This document shows positions 50,401 through 62,116 of a DNA stretch of 64,000 bases, one piece after another. The stretch is from Ianthella basta (lineage: Eukaryota > Porifera > Demospongiae > Verongiida > Ianthellidae). Every line of letters starts with the position of its first letter. Position 1 is the first letter of the stretch. Location of the stretch: NCBI GenBank assembly GCA_964019415.1, contig OZ025871.1, positions 3,576,129-3,640,128 of the forward strand, given 5' to 3'. The position numbers were made by a program, and so were the translations under genes. The notes under the pieces were generated by a model. That model saw nothing but the letters and a program-made list of their open reading frames with translations. It made no database searches and was not told the DNA's origin.

Positions 50401-53400
50401 TAATATTCCCAGCTGCAGGAGGGCCCCATCAACTGAAGTGAAACTGAAAAGTCAACAGAATACCCACAAATGATGGATTTGAATTTGAATGCACATGATG
50501 ATGAAACTGCCAAAGATAAAGTTCTATATGTGTACATAGCTGCTGTTGACATGTACATATTATGTATACCCATTTTGCTACAGCACAGTATTACACTGTG
50601 TGTGTACATACCACATATGCAGTTACGTAGTGAATACTTACCATCTTGGAGGGTTGTAAAGCAGCTAGCATTGCTGAATGGCCCAGTACCATTTACGTTA
50701 ACAGCAGCCATTTGCAAGCAATAGCCTTTATATGGTTCCAGGTCTTTAATGATGGATGTCCTCTGGTGCCCACCCACAGTGTACATCATCTGTCCTTTGG
50801 CAGCTCTTTTGACAAGTGAATGGTTGCTTCTCTCCTGTCCATCACGTACCAGTAGAATTTCATACCCAGTCACTGGACCATTAGCCTCTCCCTGTGCGGG
50901 AGGCTTCCAAGTGAGGGAGATCTGACGAGCAGAGATCTGAAGAGAAATATCCCTTGGGGATCCAGTAGGAACTACAAGAAATGGTGGAGCAACACAAACA
51001 GTGTCAGGGAGACAAACAGTGGCATGTCTGAGAAGCTATATCTTTGCACACATTTGACTTGACTTGCAAGCATATACAAATACCAGAGCCAAAGAAAACT
51101 TAGTGGCACGGCTATTTTCAATCTTCTTGTTGCATGTTAATTACAAAGCAGCCACTGCACTTGTGCTATGTATATTGGCTATGCACACCTGCTGAGCGAG
51201 TCTGAACAAACACATCATTGCTGTACACTCCATCTGCTTCCATTCTCAGGGCTGCTACACGAACAAAATAGTTGGTAAAAGGAGCTAGATGACTTAAAAC
51301 TGCAGACAAGACAGTTGCAGTGGTGCTACTTGATGCTCCTACGCCAATCCGCCCATAAACGACACGGTAGCCTGTGATCGGTTCTGTGTTACCATCATCT
51401 GCCGGTGGACTCCATGCTACTCGGACAGAGTAGGCACCCAGGGCAACCACAGTGACATTTTGGGGTGGATTCTTTGCATCTGAAGTGAAGGCAGTCAGTG
51501 CATACATGATGTACACTTGAAAGTGATGTGCATCATAGATTACGTTATATTCAAGAGATGGCATTTGTGGCACTCAGCCTGTTAATGGTAGCACATTTGT
51601 ACCATATGTGCAACTTATAAAAGTACAAGTGACACTGAAACTACATACATGATGTACAGCATTCACGTATATCCATAATGTACACACATATCGTATTGTC
51701 TTACATCATACACTTACTTATCGTGACTGTGACTTGAGTGATAGCATTGCTCCATGGCCCTGTGCCGTTGCTGCTCACAGCTGCCACCTGGGCAGCATAG
51801 GTGGTCCCATACTCCAGGTTTGTTAGTACGTATTGCTGCACACCGGAGCCACTGGTCTGAGATGAACTGATGGCCACCTCTGTAGTTAGATTACCCAGCA
51901 TGCCATACCTGACCTGATAGCTGATGCCACTCAGTGGGCCATTTAGAGCACTTTCCTCAGGAGGTGTCCAAGACAAGGTGAGAACGGGATGGTTTTCATG
52001 AGGAGTGAAACTGACAACCTCTGGAGAGCCACTAGGAACTGGAAGAAGCAGGGGCCAGCTGTCGTGAATTCTAATGTACATACATATGCATAATACACAT
52101 TTGCATATGGGATTCACTCCACTTCCAATATACATATGCGTACACAGAAAACTATTCCTCCACTCAGCCAAACATTAGCCCCGGCTACATTATTCAAAGC
52201 ATACATGGTACTGTGTGTGTAGGAATGCACACTTAACTCACTATATGCATAAGTCTTTGCAGTGTAAATGCTGCTGTAGGGTCCAGTGCCATTGACAGTG
52301 GCTGCAGCCACCTTGATGTAGTATTCAGTGTATGGTGCTAGATGTCTAACAAAGTATGGGCTTCCAACTGCCACCGCCCTGGTGGACTGTGCTTGCTCTA
52401 GTGCTGGGCGCACACCATACACAACAGAGTATCGAATAATCGGTCCTTTCTGTTGGTCAACTGGAGGCTGGCTCCAGGCAACTCGGATGGTAAAAGAGGA
52501 ATCAGGTCTCACCGAGACTGACTGAGGAGATGCCCCGGGTACTGTAGTGGTGTATGAAGAGTAATGGCAATTCAACGCTGCACATGTATGCGACATTGCC
52601 TAGATAACAATTAAGTTAAGTCACAGGTGGGCTAGTTATATTGGCCTATATAGAGAGATGGACAGGTTTCACTGTACTGGCAAATGGTAAAAGCCTTAAT
52701 TTCAGGAGACAGTCTGTGCATGTGCGGTGCTAGGGTACAGACACAGCCATCTATACAGTGGAGCTACAATGAAATGAAATGCTAGACAGATAGCTACACG
52801 ATGCATTGCCATAGGCTCTTCCACCGCTGAGGGCACTAGACAGATGATACCGTACAACTATGAATGCGTACCATCTGTTGCTGTTACAGTGGACACTGAG
52901 CCACTGTAAGGTCCCATTCCAATTGAGTTCCTCACAGCAACTTGGAATGAATACGCAGTGTAGGGCTCCAGGCTGGTGAACTCGTACCGTGTCCTTGTGT
53001 CCCCGGTGGTGACCCTGGTCGGGGAGCCCCTGTTGTTAGCAAGGCCATAGGAGATCACATAGTCCAATGGCACTCCATTGATGGCATTAGTGGGAGGAGG
53101 GGACCATTGTAGGTGGATGGTAGTGGAGCCAATGGTGACAGCACGTACGTTAATAGGAGCACCAGTGGGTACTACAGGTATGTACACAGAGAGAGAGAGA
53201 ATACATGTGCATACATACTGTAAATACAGTACATGTACAGTACTTGACATCAGATATGGATATACATAAACTGCTTCACGGTTAGATGACTAATCAAGTT
53301 TCCTTTGAAACTGATACACATATGCACACACTTTAACAGACCAGTATGTATACCTGCATCATCAGTTACTATATAGTACATAGCATCCTAGGCCATTTGT

Positions 53401-56400
53401 GGTGAGTAGATAATATGACATGGCACCTACTGTACCCATTCCAAGACCTACCAGCTTCTGCTGTGACTACTACTGTAGACCGAGAGTAGGGTCCATCCCC
53501 TCTCTGGCTGCGGGCTGCCACCTTGCAGCTGTACTGGGTGTATGCAGCAAGTCCAGCCACTGTAGCACCAGAGCTGCTGGAGGAAGCTGTCACTGAAACT
53601 GGAGAGCCCAACACAGACGGAGTGCATGTGATTCTGTATCCAGTGATGGGGCCGTTTTGGAGGCGGAGTTGTGGTGGAGACCATGTTACACGAACACTGC
53701 TGGAGCTGCTTGGGTAAGCTGTCACACTTTGTGGGGGTCCAGTGGGAGCTGCAGCATTGTGTTGAGGAATAGATAAAGTGCAGTGCTAGTCACTCATTCA
53801 TACAAGTACACTGCATGTACAGAATATAACATTCCAATGTATGTACAGTACATATGAATCATCATCATCAGAAGACTGGTCGTGCCAGCAACAAACTGGT
53901 GCAGTCTGACCATCCTTCAGCCACCGCTTCCCCTGCATGGGCATACTGCTCTATATTTCAGCTCTGAGCTCTGAACTGATCAACTGGAGTGAGCCATTGT
54001 GCCTAGCAATCACCAGATACACCAGTTGGTAGTATGGTACATAAATGAGGACGTTGTATGCCATCTGTACATCACCATATGTCCAGATCAGCATACAAAT
54101 AAGGTTAGAAATATCAAATGGGGTGAATGCATGTGTTAAATGGCTGCATAAACGAACCTCGAGCATATGTGGTTACACGAGTAGATCTGGATGGTCCATT
54201 CCTAGATCCTATGTACGCATTGACTGTGACCATGTATTGAACACCTTCCTCCAGCCCTCGTATGGTGTAAGAGCTGGTATACCTGGAGACCCTTACACCC
54301 CCTGCATCTGAGATGCCCTGAGGGCTGACAGCTCTGTATTGGATAAGGTACCCTCCGCTGCTGGTAAGGGAAGATGAACTGGCACTGTATCTCCAGGTTA
54401 CACGGACAGAGGTAGCACTAGATGCTGAGCCAGTCAGTGATATCAGTGCCTGAGGGTCTGTAGTAACAAGGACAGCAGTGTATAGCGTAATAACAAGATG
54501 CGGTGCAATGCACTGATAGTTGTTACATATGTACACTGTATATAATCCCCACAACCTTTACACAATGCATACATATATACGTACAGTATACAGCGTACAC
54601 ATTCTGCTATGGCACAATGCAGATTCCATGTACAAAGAGTAGGGAGAATGTACTGATTATTTGTACAGAGAGCATGCACAGCCTGCTGTCTGATAGCTTA
54701 ACGGTACTCATGATGAGAAACAACACTCCCTCAGCCTAATGCTGGTCTCACTGAGTCAACACTGTATATTCTACTAAACTGACAGCACTAAGTCTTATGT
54801 ATGCACTTATACGGGGGTCTTATCGACATTATGCAAATCAAATAGGTGATATAGATTGTTACAAACAAAGCTGCATGCACAAGATGGGCTGGGATGTGCA
54901 TCCCATGCATGTACTGATAGCATACCTCCAGGTATTGTTCTTGCAGAGACAAAGTCACTGTAAGGTCCAAAGCGTGAGGCAGAAACTCGCAGGGCCACTC
55001 TGAAGTAGTAGGTGGTGTAGGGTGCCAAGCTGCTGATGGTGGTGGAGGAATTAGCAGCTGTAGTTGATACAATTGTGCTCTGCAAAGTAGAAGTTCTAGT
55101 ACTAGTCCCGAACTGAACTCTGTAGCCTGTGATAAAGTTTTGGTACTTCAGCTGCCATGGCATCTGCCAAGCAAGGGCTATAGACAAGTCTGAAGAAGAA
55201 GCCCTGACTGAGGTGATGGTAGGCTTTGGTCCTGTATCAATGAATCAAACAGCAAGGGCACATCTCACATTGTGCACTGGTGACCATACTCCTACACACA
55301 TACGTACGTACATACATTGGATCACTACACAGTGTTGGATAACAAGCAGTTACCAAGGAGATCCCATGTGGAGTCCACAGAATGGTATGTGGAAGGCTAG
55401 TGAATACAACTACTGTACAAGCAATATACAGTGATGCAGCCCCCACAAGTTTGGTTATCAACACACGTCAAGAATGTAACAAGCCATGTTACTGAACAAT
55501 TTGACACCTCTGAACAGACACTATGGCTCTGTGTGATAGGGTATAATACCAGACACTTTAATAACACAACCTCACTGACCACCTTACATGACACAGTGTC
55601 ATGTGCTACACAGACCACTCCACCACCATACCACACTGCCATACAGTACAAATGACTGTGTGTACAACATACAGTAAGCACAATAATGTTAGGTATTCAC
55701 TCTACAACAGTCCATTTAGTGTGAAATGTGTGCTCATCTACAGTAGATAATGTAGAAAAGTTCAGAATGCATTGCAATTAGTGACTTTAGAGAAGCATAT
55801 ACTCTCTGTAGACACTTTCAGGCTTTGCTCACACTTAAACCCTATACCACATTATCTTGTTCACTGTACTACATACCAAGTTGCACTGAGTCAGAGCATA
55901 GACACATTTGTGTGTGACTACAGTCAGAGTCAATCCTGATCCGTGCACATTGCATGAGCATGGCTGGTATACGTATATACAGGCTAATACATCTTTTGTA
56001 TTATGTTAGATGTTGAGTTGGTTGTTAAACAGGCTAGCTTGTGTCAACCACAGGTTACTAGAGATATGTATCTTTCCCAAGGTGAAATTGAACTGTTGTC
56101 CAATACAAACTCAACACTTCAAGGGGGAACTTTTGAAGTTTGGCATTGAAAGCTATGTAATCAGCTCACGTTCTATAATACAGGTCACAACCCATTACAG
56201 GCAGCCTAACAGGAAACCTTATACAAACACACACATACTGACTAAACTGGTTATTACCAGCTAAACATACACCATAAAAATCAATTTTACATTCACGCAT
56301 TGAAGCAATACACACCAGTACAAAGTTCTCCATTCCAGTCATCACACTCATACACAAACACTGAATGGGGGGCTACTAATGGAACAGGAAACCATTCAAG

Positions 56401-56729
56401 CTACTGCGCATAGGTGTGGTTGGTCACAAATGCTACTTAGGAACAGTTTTGGCTAAGGACTGCATGAGTGTAGTCAGTAGGAGCAAACACATTTGTAGTT
56501 TTTTAAGTATGACTTTATAACACTTACTAATGAGCTGTGTAATTGATGAGTTGGAGTGGTATATAGTTTGTCTATAGGTAGAGGTACATTTTCTCTGCAT
56601 CTATGTACAGTACTGTGTGCCTCTGGCTAGCCACTAATACAAAATGTTGTGTACACATGTGCATTCATCACTGCCCCATTGCTCAGTACACTCAGTGATT
56701 GGGAATGCTAGTTGTGCTGGTACATATGG

Positions 56730-56796
<67 letters not shown>

Positions 56797-59689
56797 TGCG
56801 TGTGTGTTTGTGTGTGTGTGTGCATGCGGGGTCACCCAAAAACATGCATCAGGGATGTAAGAACACTGAACAATACTAATGTAACATTCCAACATGCGTA
56901 CCTTCACAAATAACACCTGCATCTTCACTGTGACCACAGTTGTGTGAAAATAGCCCAAGATGTGGGCAGAAAAGGAGTGAAATCTCATTCCCAGAGCAGG
57001 CCAGGTCATCAAAGGCGATGCTTCCACTGCCTGAACCAAAGTGGCGCGTAGCTATTGCATTCCCATAGCCAAGTTGGTTGCACACTACATTGCCATCAGT
57101 AGTACTGAAGTAGTCATCACACACAGTGGCCCAGATGCCCTGTACGTAATACTCCACTCGACCACTGAATGGATTGCTGCCTCCACCGACCAGACGAATC
57201 TGCAGGGCAGCTGAATGCAATAGCATGAAAGTGTGGGATGTGGATGTGCATATACATATGGGTGGGCAATGTTGTGGTTGTGTGTCAGAAAAGTGGGGGA
57301 AGGTGGTGGAAAGGAGGAGGAAGGGATTATTCTCTAGGCAAGCTAGACTATATGCATAAGTACAATGGATGGTGTATAAGGAAGTACCACAGTCAGTTAC
57401 AATATAATGGGTGTCTTCAATTGTTAGTGACCCAATAGTACTGCAGGATGAAAGCAATTCAATGAAGACTGGAGTACATAAACCAAGCATTCTGCTAGCT
57501 GCCTCTTTGCCAAAAGTAGCCCAACACATAAACCAGCCTTAAATAAGTAGCCTTAGGACATACTGTACATACTACACATGATAGTCCATCAAATTAATAG
57601 GAATTTCTAAAAGTACGCCACCTTTCGTGCTTCTCTGGCCCTGGCCAATGTATGCATGCTCACTGATCTAACGGACCTTTCCCTCTATAAGGATAGCATT
57701 CTTCTCAAGTAAAAGAGTCTCCCATGCTATAATGACAGGGTCAGGCCAACGACGAAGAACAGTATCAAATGGCATTCTTGATGGGATAGGATCACTAACT
57801 ACAGTACAGTATAATTATGCAGTTGGCCGAAACACTCTGTTCACTGACTTTATGCTATGTGAATTGCTCATTAATTCCCTCCCACTGGAAGTGCAGCATA
57901 GTTACGTATAACAAGAACAAATAACAGTGCCATCTCATTGGTCAGGGCAGCAGCAGCCATGGAAGAACTCAAAGGACTACACACTGTATATTCACAGGCA
58001 GCAATACACCCACCATGTACATGCCCACATTACATACTCTGCTACATAGGCTGGCCTACTGCTACTCAGTGAGAGAGTTTGTTAAAATTTCTGCCTAGGC
58101 AAGTACACTGAAACTGCCTGTGGTCAGAGGGGACTCATGACATCACCTAGGGGTTTAACTAAATTTATATTGCAACTCAATTAGCTGATTCAGCAGTGAC
58201 CTCAAATCACACACACACACACCAATACAACCAGTAGTGTACCATGGGTACAGACACACATGCACCCCACATACTGTACACTGTAGTGTACCCAATTTTA
58301 CAAAGCAGTTTGAAGCACTACTATCATCGCATACCAACTACAGTATATGCCACCTTACCCACTCAGAACATGCAGACACAGATCCTGGACTTTCCAAGAG
58401 GCTCTAGAAAGCTACAGCAACACATCCAACTCAGCATACTTGAGGCCACAAAAATGACTACTAATCAGTTAAAAATGTGAAGCCATTCCATACAAGCTAG
58501 GTAGGTTTCATAGGCACCTTGGCTTCAAAACAAAGAACAGAGAGAGACTGTATCCATGACAACAGATGTACACCCACTAGCAATCATGGCAATCAGGTCC
58601 CTGAGAGAGAATCCTGAGCAGCTATCCAGTTAGGGCTTCTCCTCCACGCCCACAACAATATGATAACATCTGTGTACATAACTACAGAGCAGGGCTATTA
58701 CTAGTACTTAACTCTTCACTTATGTGGACATGAGCACAGTACATTATACTCAGGCTGGAGCATGTGTGCGACATTGGCTGATTTACAGTGCAGAGGTGCT
58801 GGCTCACTCACAGTTGCATATTACTCCAACATCTTCATGGTGCCCACAATTGTGAACACCCCATGTGCTGCGGGAGCAATTGGCCAACCATGTTTCTGTG
58901 CCTGTGCATTGCACATCATCCAACCAAATTCGACCAGAACCACGGCCAAACTCAGATGTCACCCTTCTCCGACCTGCAAACCCCAGCTGCATGCACGCTA
59001 CTTCTGCATCATTGCTGCCAAACAGGTCGTCGCACACAGTGCCCCATAGCCCACTGTAATAGACCTCCAGTCGACCACTGCTTTCACTCGAGCCACCCGC
59101 TAGCCTGAGCACCTGACTTGCAATGCTTCCTGAAGCAGGAATGACAAAACATGCAAATGTAAAGATATAGCCATACAGTACAGAGTTATGAGGTCGTCCA
59201 TTAAGACAGTATAAATGTGTGTATGTTCAGCATGCCCACCTGTTCCACGGCAGCAGTAAGAGGCAGTTCGATAAGCTGTGTAGGCTTCTGATCGGTACAC
59301 AGTACGATACCTGTGGGAAGACAAGCTACTTTTGCATGCAAGTGGTTGAAAATCGTGCAGTCATATTTCAAGGAATTGCCAGTCTGCTTCTATTAACAGA
59401 AGCACAGTGTGGGAGTAAAATGCAATTCAAGGGCTGCCCCCCCCCCCCCCCCCCCACCCCAGTGGAACAGGTCAACAGGGATGTAGAGGGATGGCACATA
59501 CAATGGAAGTCAGTGTATGGACCCACAACTCTGTACCCACATGCAATGAACATGTACCTAACACAATACATTTATGTGCAATTGTACCTTGTACACCTGA
59601 AGAAGACGAAACATCTAGTGGAGTATGATGTTCTTCGTGATACCACTCTGGTGGCTTGGTATGACACACTTCGATAGCATGTGCGACAC
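43839..59689 (-). CDS. Gene C: near-identical paralogue of gene B
   Basis: Gene C has every exon of gene B in the same order and phase: EMI-like exons, two SRCR, thirteen FN3, microexon, helix and tyrosine-rich tail, about 1,800 residues. No frameshift or internal stop was seen in any exon. Its introns lack the LINE and the large DNA elements of B, so it spans about 16 kb where B spans 24 kb; only one large insertion (45.26-46.67 kb) is its own. The role inferred is the same as for B: surface receptor with SH2-docking tail. Because B and C differ mostly by scattered substitutions, two joined haplotypes of one gene must also be considered (see findings). Confidence 0.87.
44863..45007 (-). CDS. 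Gene C exon 21: transmembrane helix
   Basis: This 145-bp exon has [20 protein letters not shown] and [19 protein letters not shown]: hydrophobic helix with the same cysteine cluster. It joins the tail exon in phase 2. Confidence 0.85.
45257..46672. mobile_element. 1.4-kb composite insertion specific to copy C
   Basis: Copy B lacks it. Left end GGGTCGAGCCTGAGCGAGC and right end (inverse) GGGGCGAGCCTGAGCGAGC form a 19-bp inverted repeat with one mismatch; the unit is tandemly doubled at the left. About 20 further unmatched bases lie on the right up to 46697. Inside are a direct repeat of AAACAAAGATGCCTTA (near 45484 and 45519), an open frame of unknown kind (45579-45854, +) and a foldback element (46105-46534). 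It lies in the intron between helix exon and microexon of gene C. Confidence 0.75.
46105..46534. mobile_element. Foldback element with about 120-bp inverted arms
   Basis: Left arm (46105-46226) and right arm (46412-46534) are inverse copies: GTATAATTTTCGGACCAGAA, GCCTGTGCGGTC, AGCTGCTACTCACACTTTCG. CCTCAGTAGG occurs at both borders (46098-46107, 46532-46541), so the target duplication is about 8-10 bases but cannot be separated exactly from the ends. Confidence 0.82.
46763..46789 (-). CDS. Gene C exon 20: 27-bp microexon (stalk)
   Basis: The counterpart of 15143-15169; it reads KVDENNPVC once joined and keeps both splice sites. The 1.4 kb C-specific insertion ends about 90 bases further downstream in the next intron. 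Confidence 0.55.
46879..47056 (-). CDS. Gene C exon 19: second half of FN3 domain 13
   Basis: This 178-bp exon reads [20 protein letters not shown] and continues to NSAGHGRVNQVRIRTSRR; W/R and Q/R changes against B. Acceptor CTCTTCAG, donor GTACAG. Confidence 0.82.
47580..47601 (+). repeat. Poly-G run, copy C only
   Basis: About 21 consecutive G where copy B (15960-15966) has seven. Similar length changes occur at 59438-59458 (C run) and 62315-62332 (G run). Such runs are prone to sequencing error. Confidence 0.8.
47769..47875 (-). CDS. Gene C exon 18: first half of FN3 domain 13
   Basis: This 107-bp exon from phase 1 to phase 0 starts [20 protein letters not shown]; one P/L change against B. 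Donor GTGAAG. Confidence 0.78.
48173..48493 (-). CDS. Gene C exon 17: FN3 domain 12
   Basis: This 321-bp phase 1-1 exon has [29 protein letters not shown] and [20 protein letters not shown]. Five replacements against B. Confidence 0.9.
48936..49226 (-). CDS. Gene C exon 16: FN3 domain 11
   Basis: This 291-bp phase 1-1 exon has [40 protein letters not shown] and [20 protein letters not shown]. Three replacements against B. Confidence 0.9.
49370..49669 (-). CDS. Gene C exon 15: FN3 domain 10
   Basis: This 300-bp phase 1-1 exon has [38 protein letters not shown] and [20 protein letters not shown]. One replacement against B. Confidence 0.9.
49857..50144 (-). CDS. Gene C exon 14: FN3 domain 9
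   Basis: This 288-bp phase 1-1 exon has [26 protein letters not shown] and [17 protein letters not shown]. Two replacements against B. Confidence 0.9.
50642..50971 (-). CDS. Gene C exon 13: FN3 domain 8
   Basis: This 330-bp phase 1-1 exon has [31 protein letters not shown] and [20 protein letters not shown]. Three replacements against B. Confidence 0.9.
51189..51479 (-). CDS. Gene C exon 12: FN3 domain 7
   Basis: This 291-bp phase 1-1 exon has [34 protein letters not shown] and FVQTRSAG. Five replacements against B. Confidence 0.9.
51718..52038 (-). CDS. Gene C exon 11: FN3 domain 6
   Basis: This 321-bp phase 1-1 exon has [30 protein letters not shown] and SGSGVQQYVL. Five replacements against B. 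Confidence 0.9.
52242..52541 (-). CDS. Gene C exon 10: FN3 domain 5
   Basis: This 300-bp phase 1-1 exon has [29 protein letters not shown] and [20 protein letters not shown]. Two replacements against B (L/S, Q/R). Confidence 0.9.
52872..53171 (-). CDS. Gene C exon 9: FN3 domain 4
   Basis: This 300-bp phase 1-1 exon encodes the same protein as the gene B exon with only silent changes (for example at 52953). The intron downstream is the empty LINE site. Confidence 0.9.
53452..53748 (-). CDS. Gene C exon 8: FN3 domain 3
   Basis: This 297-bp phase 1-1 exon has [30 protein letters not shown] and YSRSTVVV. Four replacements against B. Confidence 0.9.
54158..54457 (-). CDS. Gene C exon 7: FN3 domain 2
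   Basis: This 300-bp phase 1-1 exon has [30 protein letters not shown] and TTYARG. Three replacements against B. Confidence 0.88.
54926..55231 (-). CDS. Gene C exon 6: FN3 domain 1
   Basis: This 306-bp phase 1-1 exon has [36 protein letters not shown] and [20 protein letters not shown]. Nine replacements against B cluster between strands C and E. Confidence 0.88.
56731..56822 (+). repeat. (GT)n microsatellite, gene C intron
   Basis: The orthologous tract to 31569-31666 with a different length and interruption pattern. Confidence 0.92.
56902..57210 (-). CDS. Gene C exon 5: SRCR domain 2
   Basis: This 309-bp phase 1-1 exon has [40 protein letters not shown] and EDAGVICEG. Seven replacements against B, the most variable ectodomain exon together with FN3-1. 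A (GT)n tract adjoins it in the intron. Confidence 0.92.
58812..59129 (-). CDS. Gene C exon 4: SRCR domain 1
   Basis: This 318-bp phase 1-1 exon has [34 protein letters not shown] and EDVGVICN. All six cysteines are kept; four replacements against B. Confidence 0.92.
59240..59310 (-). CDS. Gene C exon 3: EMI-like Tyr/Cys-rich segment
   Basis: This 71-bp exon reads [20 protein letters not shown], one Q/R change from gene B. Acceptor CCCACAG, donor GTGGGC. Confidence 0.6.
59644..59689 (-). CDS. Gene C exon 2: short Cys/Tyr-rich segment
   Basis: The counterpart of gene B exon 2; in the favoured frame it reads CRTCYRSVSYQATRV. The same phase conflict with exon 3 occurs, so the conflict is not a copy-specific mutation. 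Confidence 0.45.
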
Positions 59690-62075
59690 CTACACAGGGA
59701 GGAATTTCATTAGTGGCATACGTACATCATTCTTTATACAGCTACAAGCACATGGCACATGTGCTTGCACTTGCACTGTTAGAATCACAACCATACTAAT
59801 GCAAGATGCAAATATACACAAGTAGCTAGCCATCTAATGTAGCTAGTCTGTACTCAATTATCCTGCTAAATAGGAACTGTTTCTCAAGAGAAGTATATAA
59901 GCAGATTGCTCCCATGGTTGGTATGACAAGTAAGTATAACACACATTTGAATCAGGGTGGATGGCTATGAATGATCATACGCCTTTATCACTTTAACAGC
60001 CCGTTTACACTACGCGGTGGAACGGTTCTGGAACGGTTCCAGAATGGTTCTTACTGTAGTGTAAACCAGCGTGGAACGGTTCTAAAGCGAACCGTTCCAT
60101 GCGGAACGATACCACCTCAGGTAGGTGGTCCAAACTGGTCCAGAACCGTTCCGTTTGCTAGTGAAAACAATACCTAAGTGTGTGTTGGCCAATGCATAAG
60201 TGGCACTTATTCTTCCACATCTTGAAACAGATTGGACAGTATTGACAATTCACTCTGCTATGGTCAATCATGTACATTACAAAATAGAACATGTAGCTAT
60301 ATACTGGTCACTGTATAATAAGGAAGCATGTGTATAAAACCACCTCAACAGATGTACAAATAGTGTCATCACATTGTAGTGTAGCTCTGAAAACATCTAA
60401 CTGTCTACCTTACTGGCAACAACCATTTGAGTCTTATCAGCTATATGGCAGGGGTCCCTATGCAAGTGCCATTCCAATAAGGCCCACTGCTATGTACATA
60501 TGGAATATAGAGATGTTGAAACTGGCATGTGAGGAACCAGTTTTCACTTGTAGCTAAATGGCATGCACACAGACTGACCACCAACCAGAAGCCATGTGAA
60601 CTTAGCCTTCAACATTGTAAATTTACCATGCACATGAAACACAAGGTCAAACTGTGATAACGTAAGAAAGTGGTAGCTCTCCAAATAACAGCTTAAACCG
60701 ACAGGGTTTGAACCTTGCCGTCATTTAAATGAGTACTCATGCTAGCATTTTTACTTTTGCCCTGAAGAAGACCAGAGCATTTAGTTGAAACATTGGCAAG
60801 CTTCCAACCCTGATAGTTTAAGAACTAACCCTTTCTCATACATGCCTATGCCATCTGAAAAGCCCTCACTTCATTTGTGACTACGTACCTGTGTAAACCA
60901 TCACAGACATACGTAATGGCATGACTGAAGTCAAATTTATTACGTACATGTCAGCATATATACAGACCTATGCAGCTTTCTGGTCATCTGTCTGCATAGG
61001 AATCTGAACCAGAGTCAATGCATGATGCTGCATCTGGGTACATAATATTACAGGAATATTTAATATGATAATAATTCTGCATTTGCATGTGAATATGTAC
61101 AATACACATGCATTCAATTCCAGTACCCAGTGTCTAGACAGCTGAGGGATAAGGTGAGCAATCTGTAGGAAAAGAGGCCATTACTTCCTTCTATCAAACC
61201 CTGCCACCAACAGGTTGTCCACTCATTGCTCAATAGCACTAATTGTGCAGTGCACGCCCACGCTAACATTCATGCTCCGTTTCTTTCTTCTGAAACCATG
61301 ACACTATCTTCGCTCCCTATCTTTTACCTCTTCTCTCTCCGCTACTTCACAGCTTATCCTCTAGTCTTCCACTATCACAGCACAGTTCACACTATCACCA
61401 TACTTCTTTCTAGCCTTTCCCATCTCCACACCTCCACTTGTACCTCTACTGCATCCCCCCCACCCCCCGCAGCGATCTCAGTATTCTCGTCCATCATATT
61501 TCTATCCACACCAAACATCTCATTTCCAATCTCTCCCCCCCCCTCCCTTTGACTGCTACAGCAACGAATGCATGTTCTCCAACTCTTAATTCTTTGCTCT
61601 TCTCTATGAATTCCAGCTACGTCACCTTTCCATTACTTCTCTCCAGGCACACACATACCCCATACACAGTATGCAAGCACAGCCAACTTCATTCATATAA
61701 ACAGGCTTCAGACACTATACACAGCCAGAGTGGTTTACTGTAAAAGGCCATGCACATTGTGTAAGTAGCCAACTACTGCACAAACACTGAGGTCATGGAT
61801 CCAGTCTATTGGCTTCTCCTGGGCGATCAACAAGGGAGGACCCAAAAGGACCCTCTCAGTAACTGCAGCTGTCTAGACAAGAGCTGTTCATGAACACATT
61901 ACATTCATCCAGAATAGTTATAGAAGTTGACTACCATCTGAGGACCTTCATGATCAGTGGAAAATTGGTTAGTCTGGGCCATGTTGCTATTTCTGTCACA
62001 TAAGAAATAACATAAACAGTGATGCACTCAGCAGTTATCTGTGACCCACAAATGTGGCTTTGCAAGATAACATAC
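59690..62075. other. 5' region of gene C (intron or upstream)
   Basis: Counterpart of 34743-38251 without the 1.1-kb transposon; the empty site is at about 61917 (GTTATAGAAG). Contains the MITE at 60002-60170. Confidence 0.45.
60002..60170. mobile_element. MITE with GTTTxCACTA ends, upstream of gene C
   Basis: The orthologous copy of 35042-35210, with about a dozen substitutions inside. Confidence 0.7.
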
Positions 62076-62116
62076 CCTTTTAGCAAGAACCATGCAAACA
62101 AGAAACAAATTTGCAT
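62076..62116 (-). CDS. Gene C candidate exon 1: start codon and hydrophobic leader
   Basis: The counterpart of 38252-38292: ATG at 62116-62114, MQICFLFAWFLLKG, phase 2 at GTATGT. The whole segment is conserved, but so is the surrounding non-coding DNA, so conservation alone does not prove coding. Confidence 0.3.
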
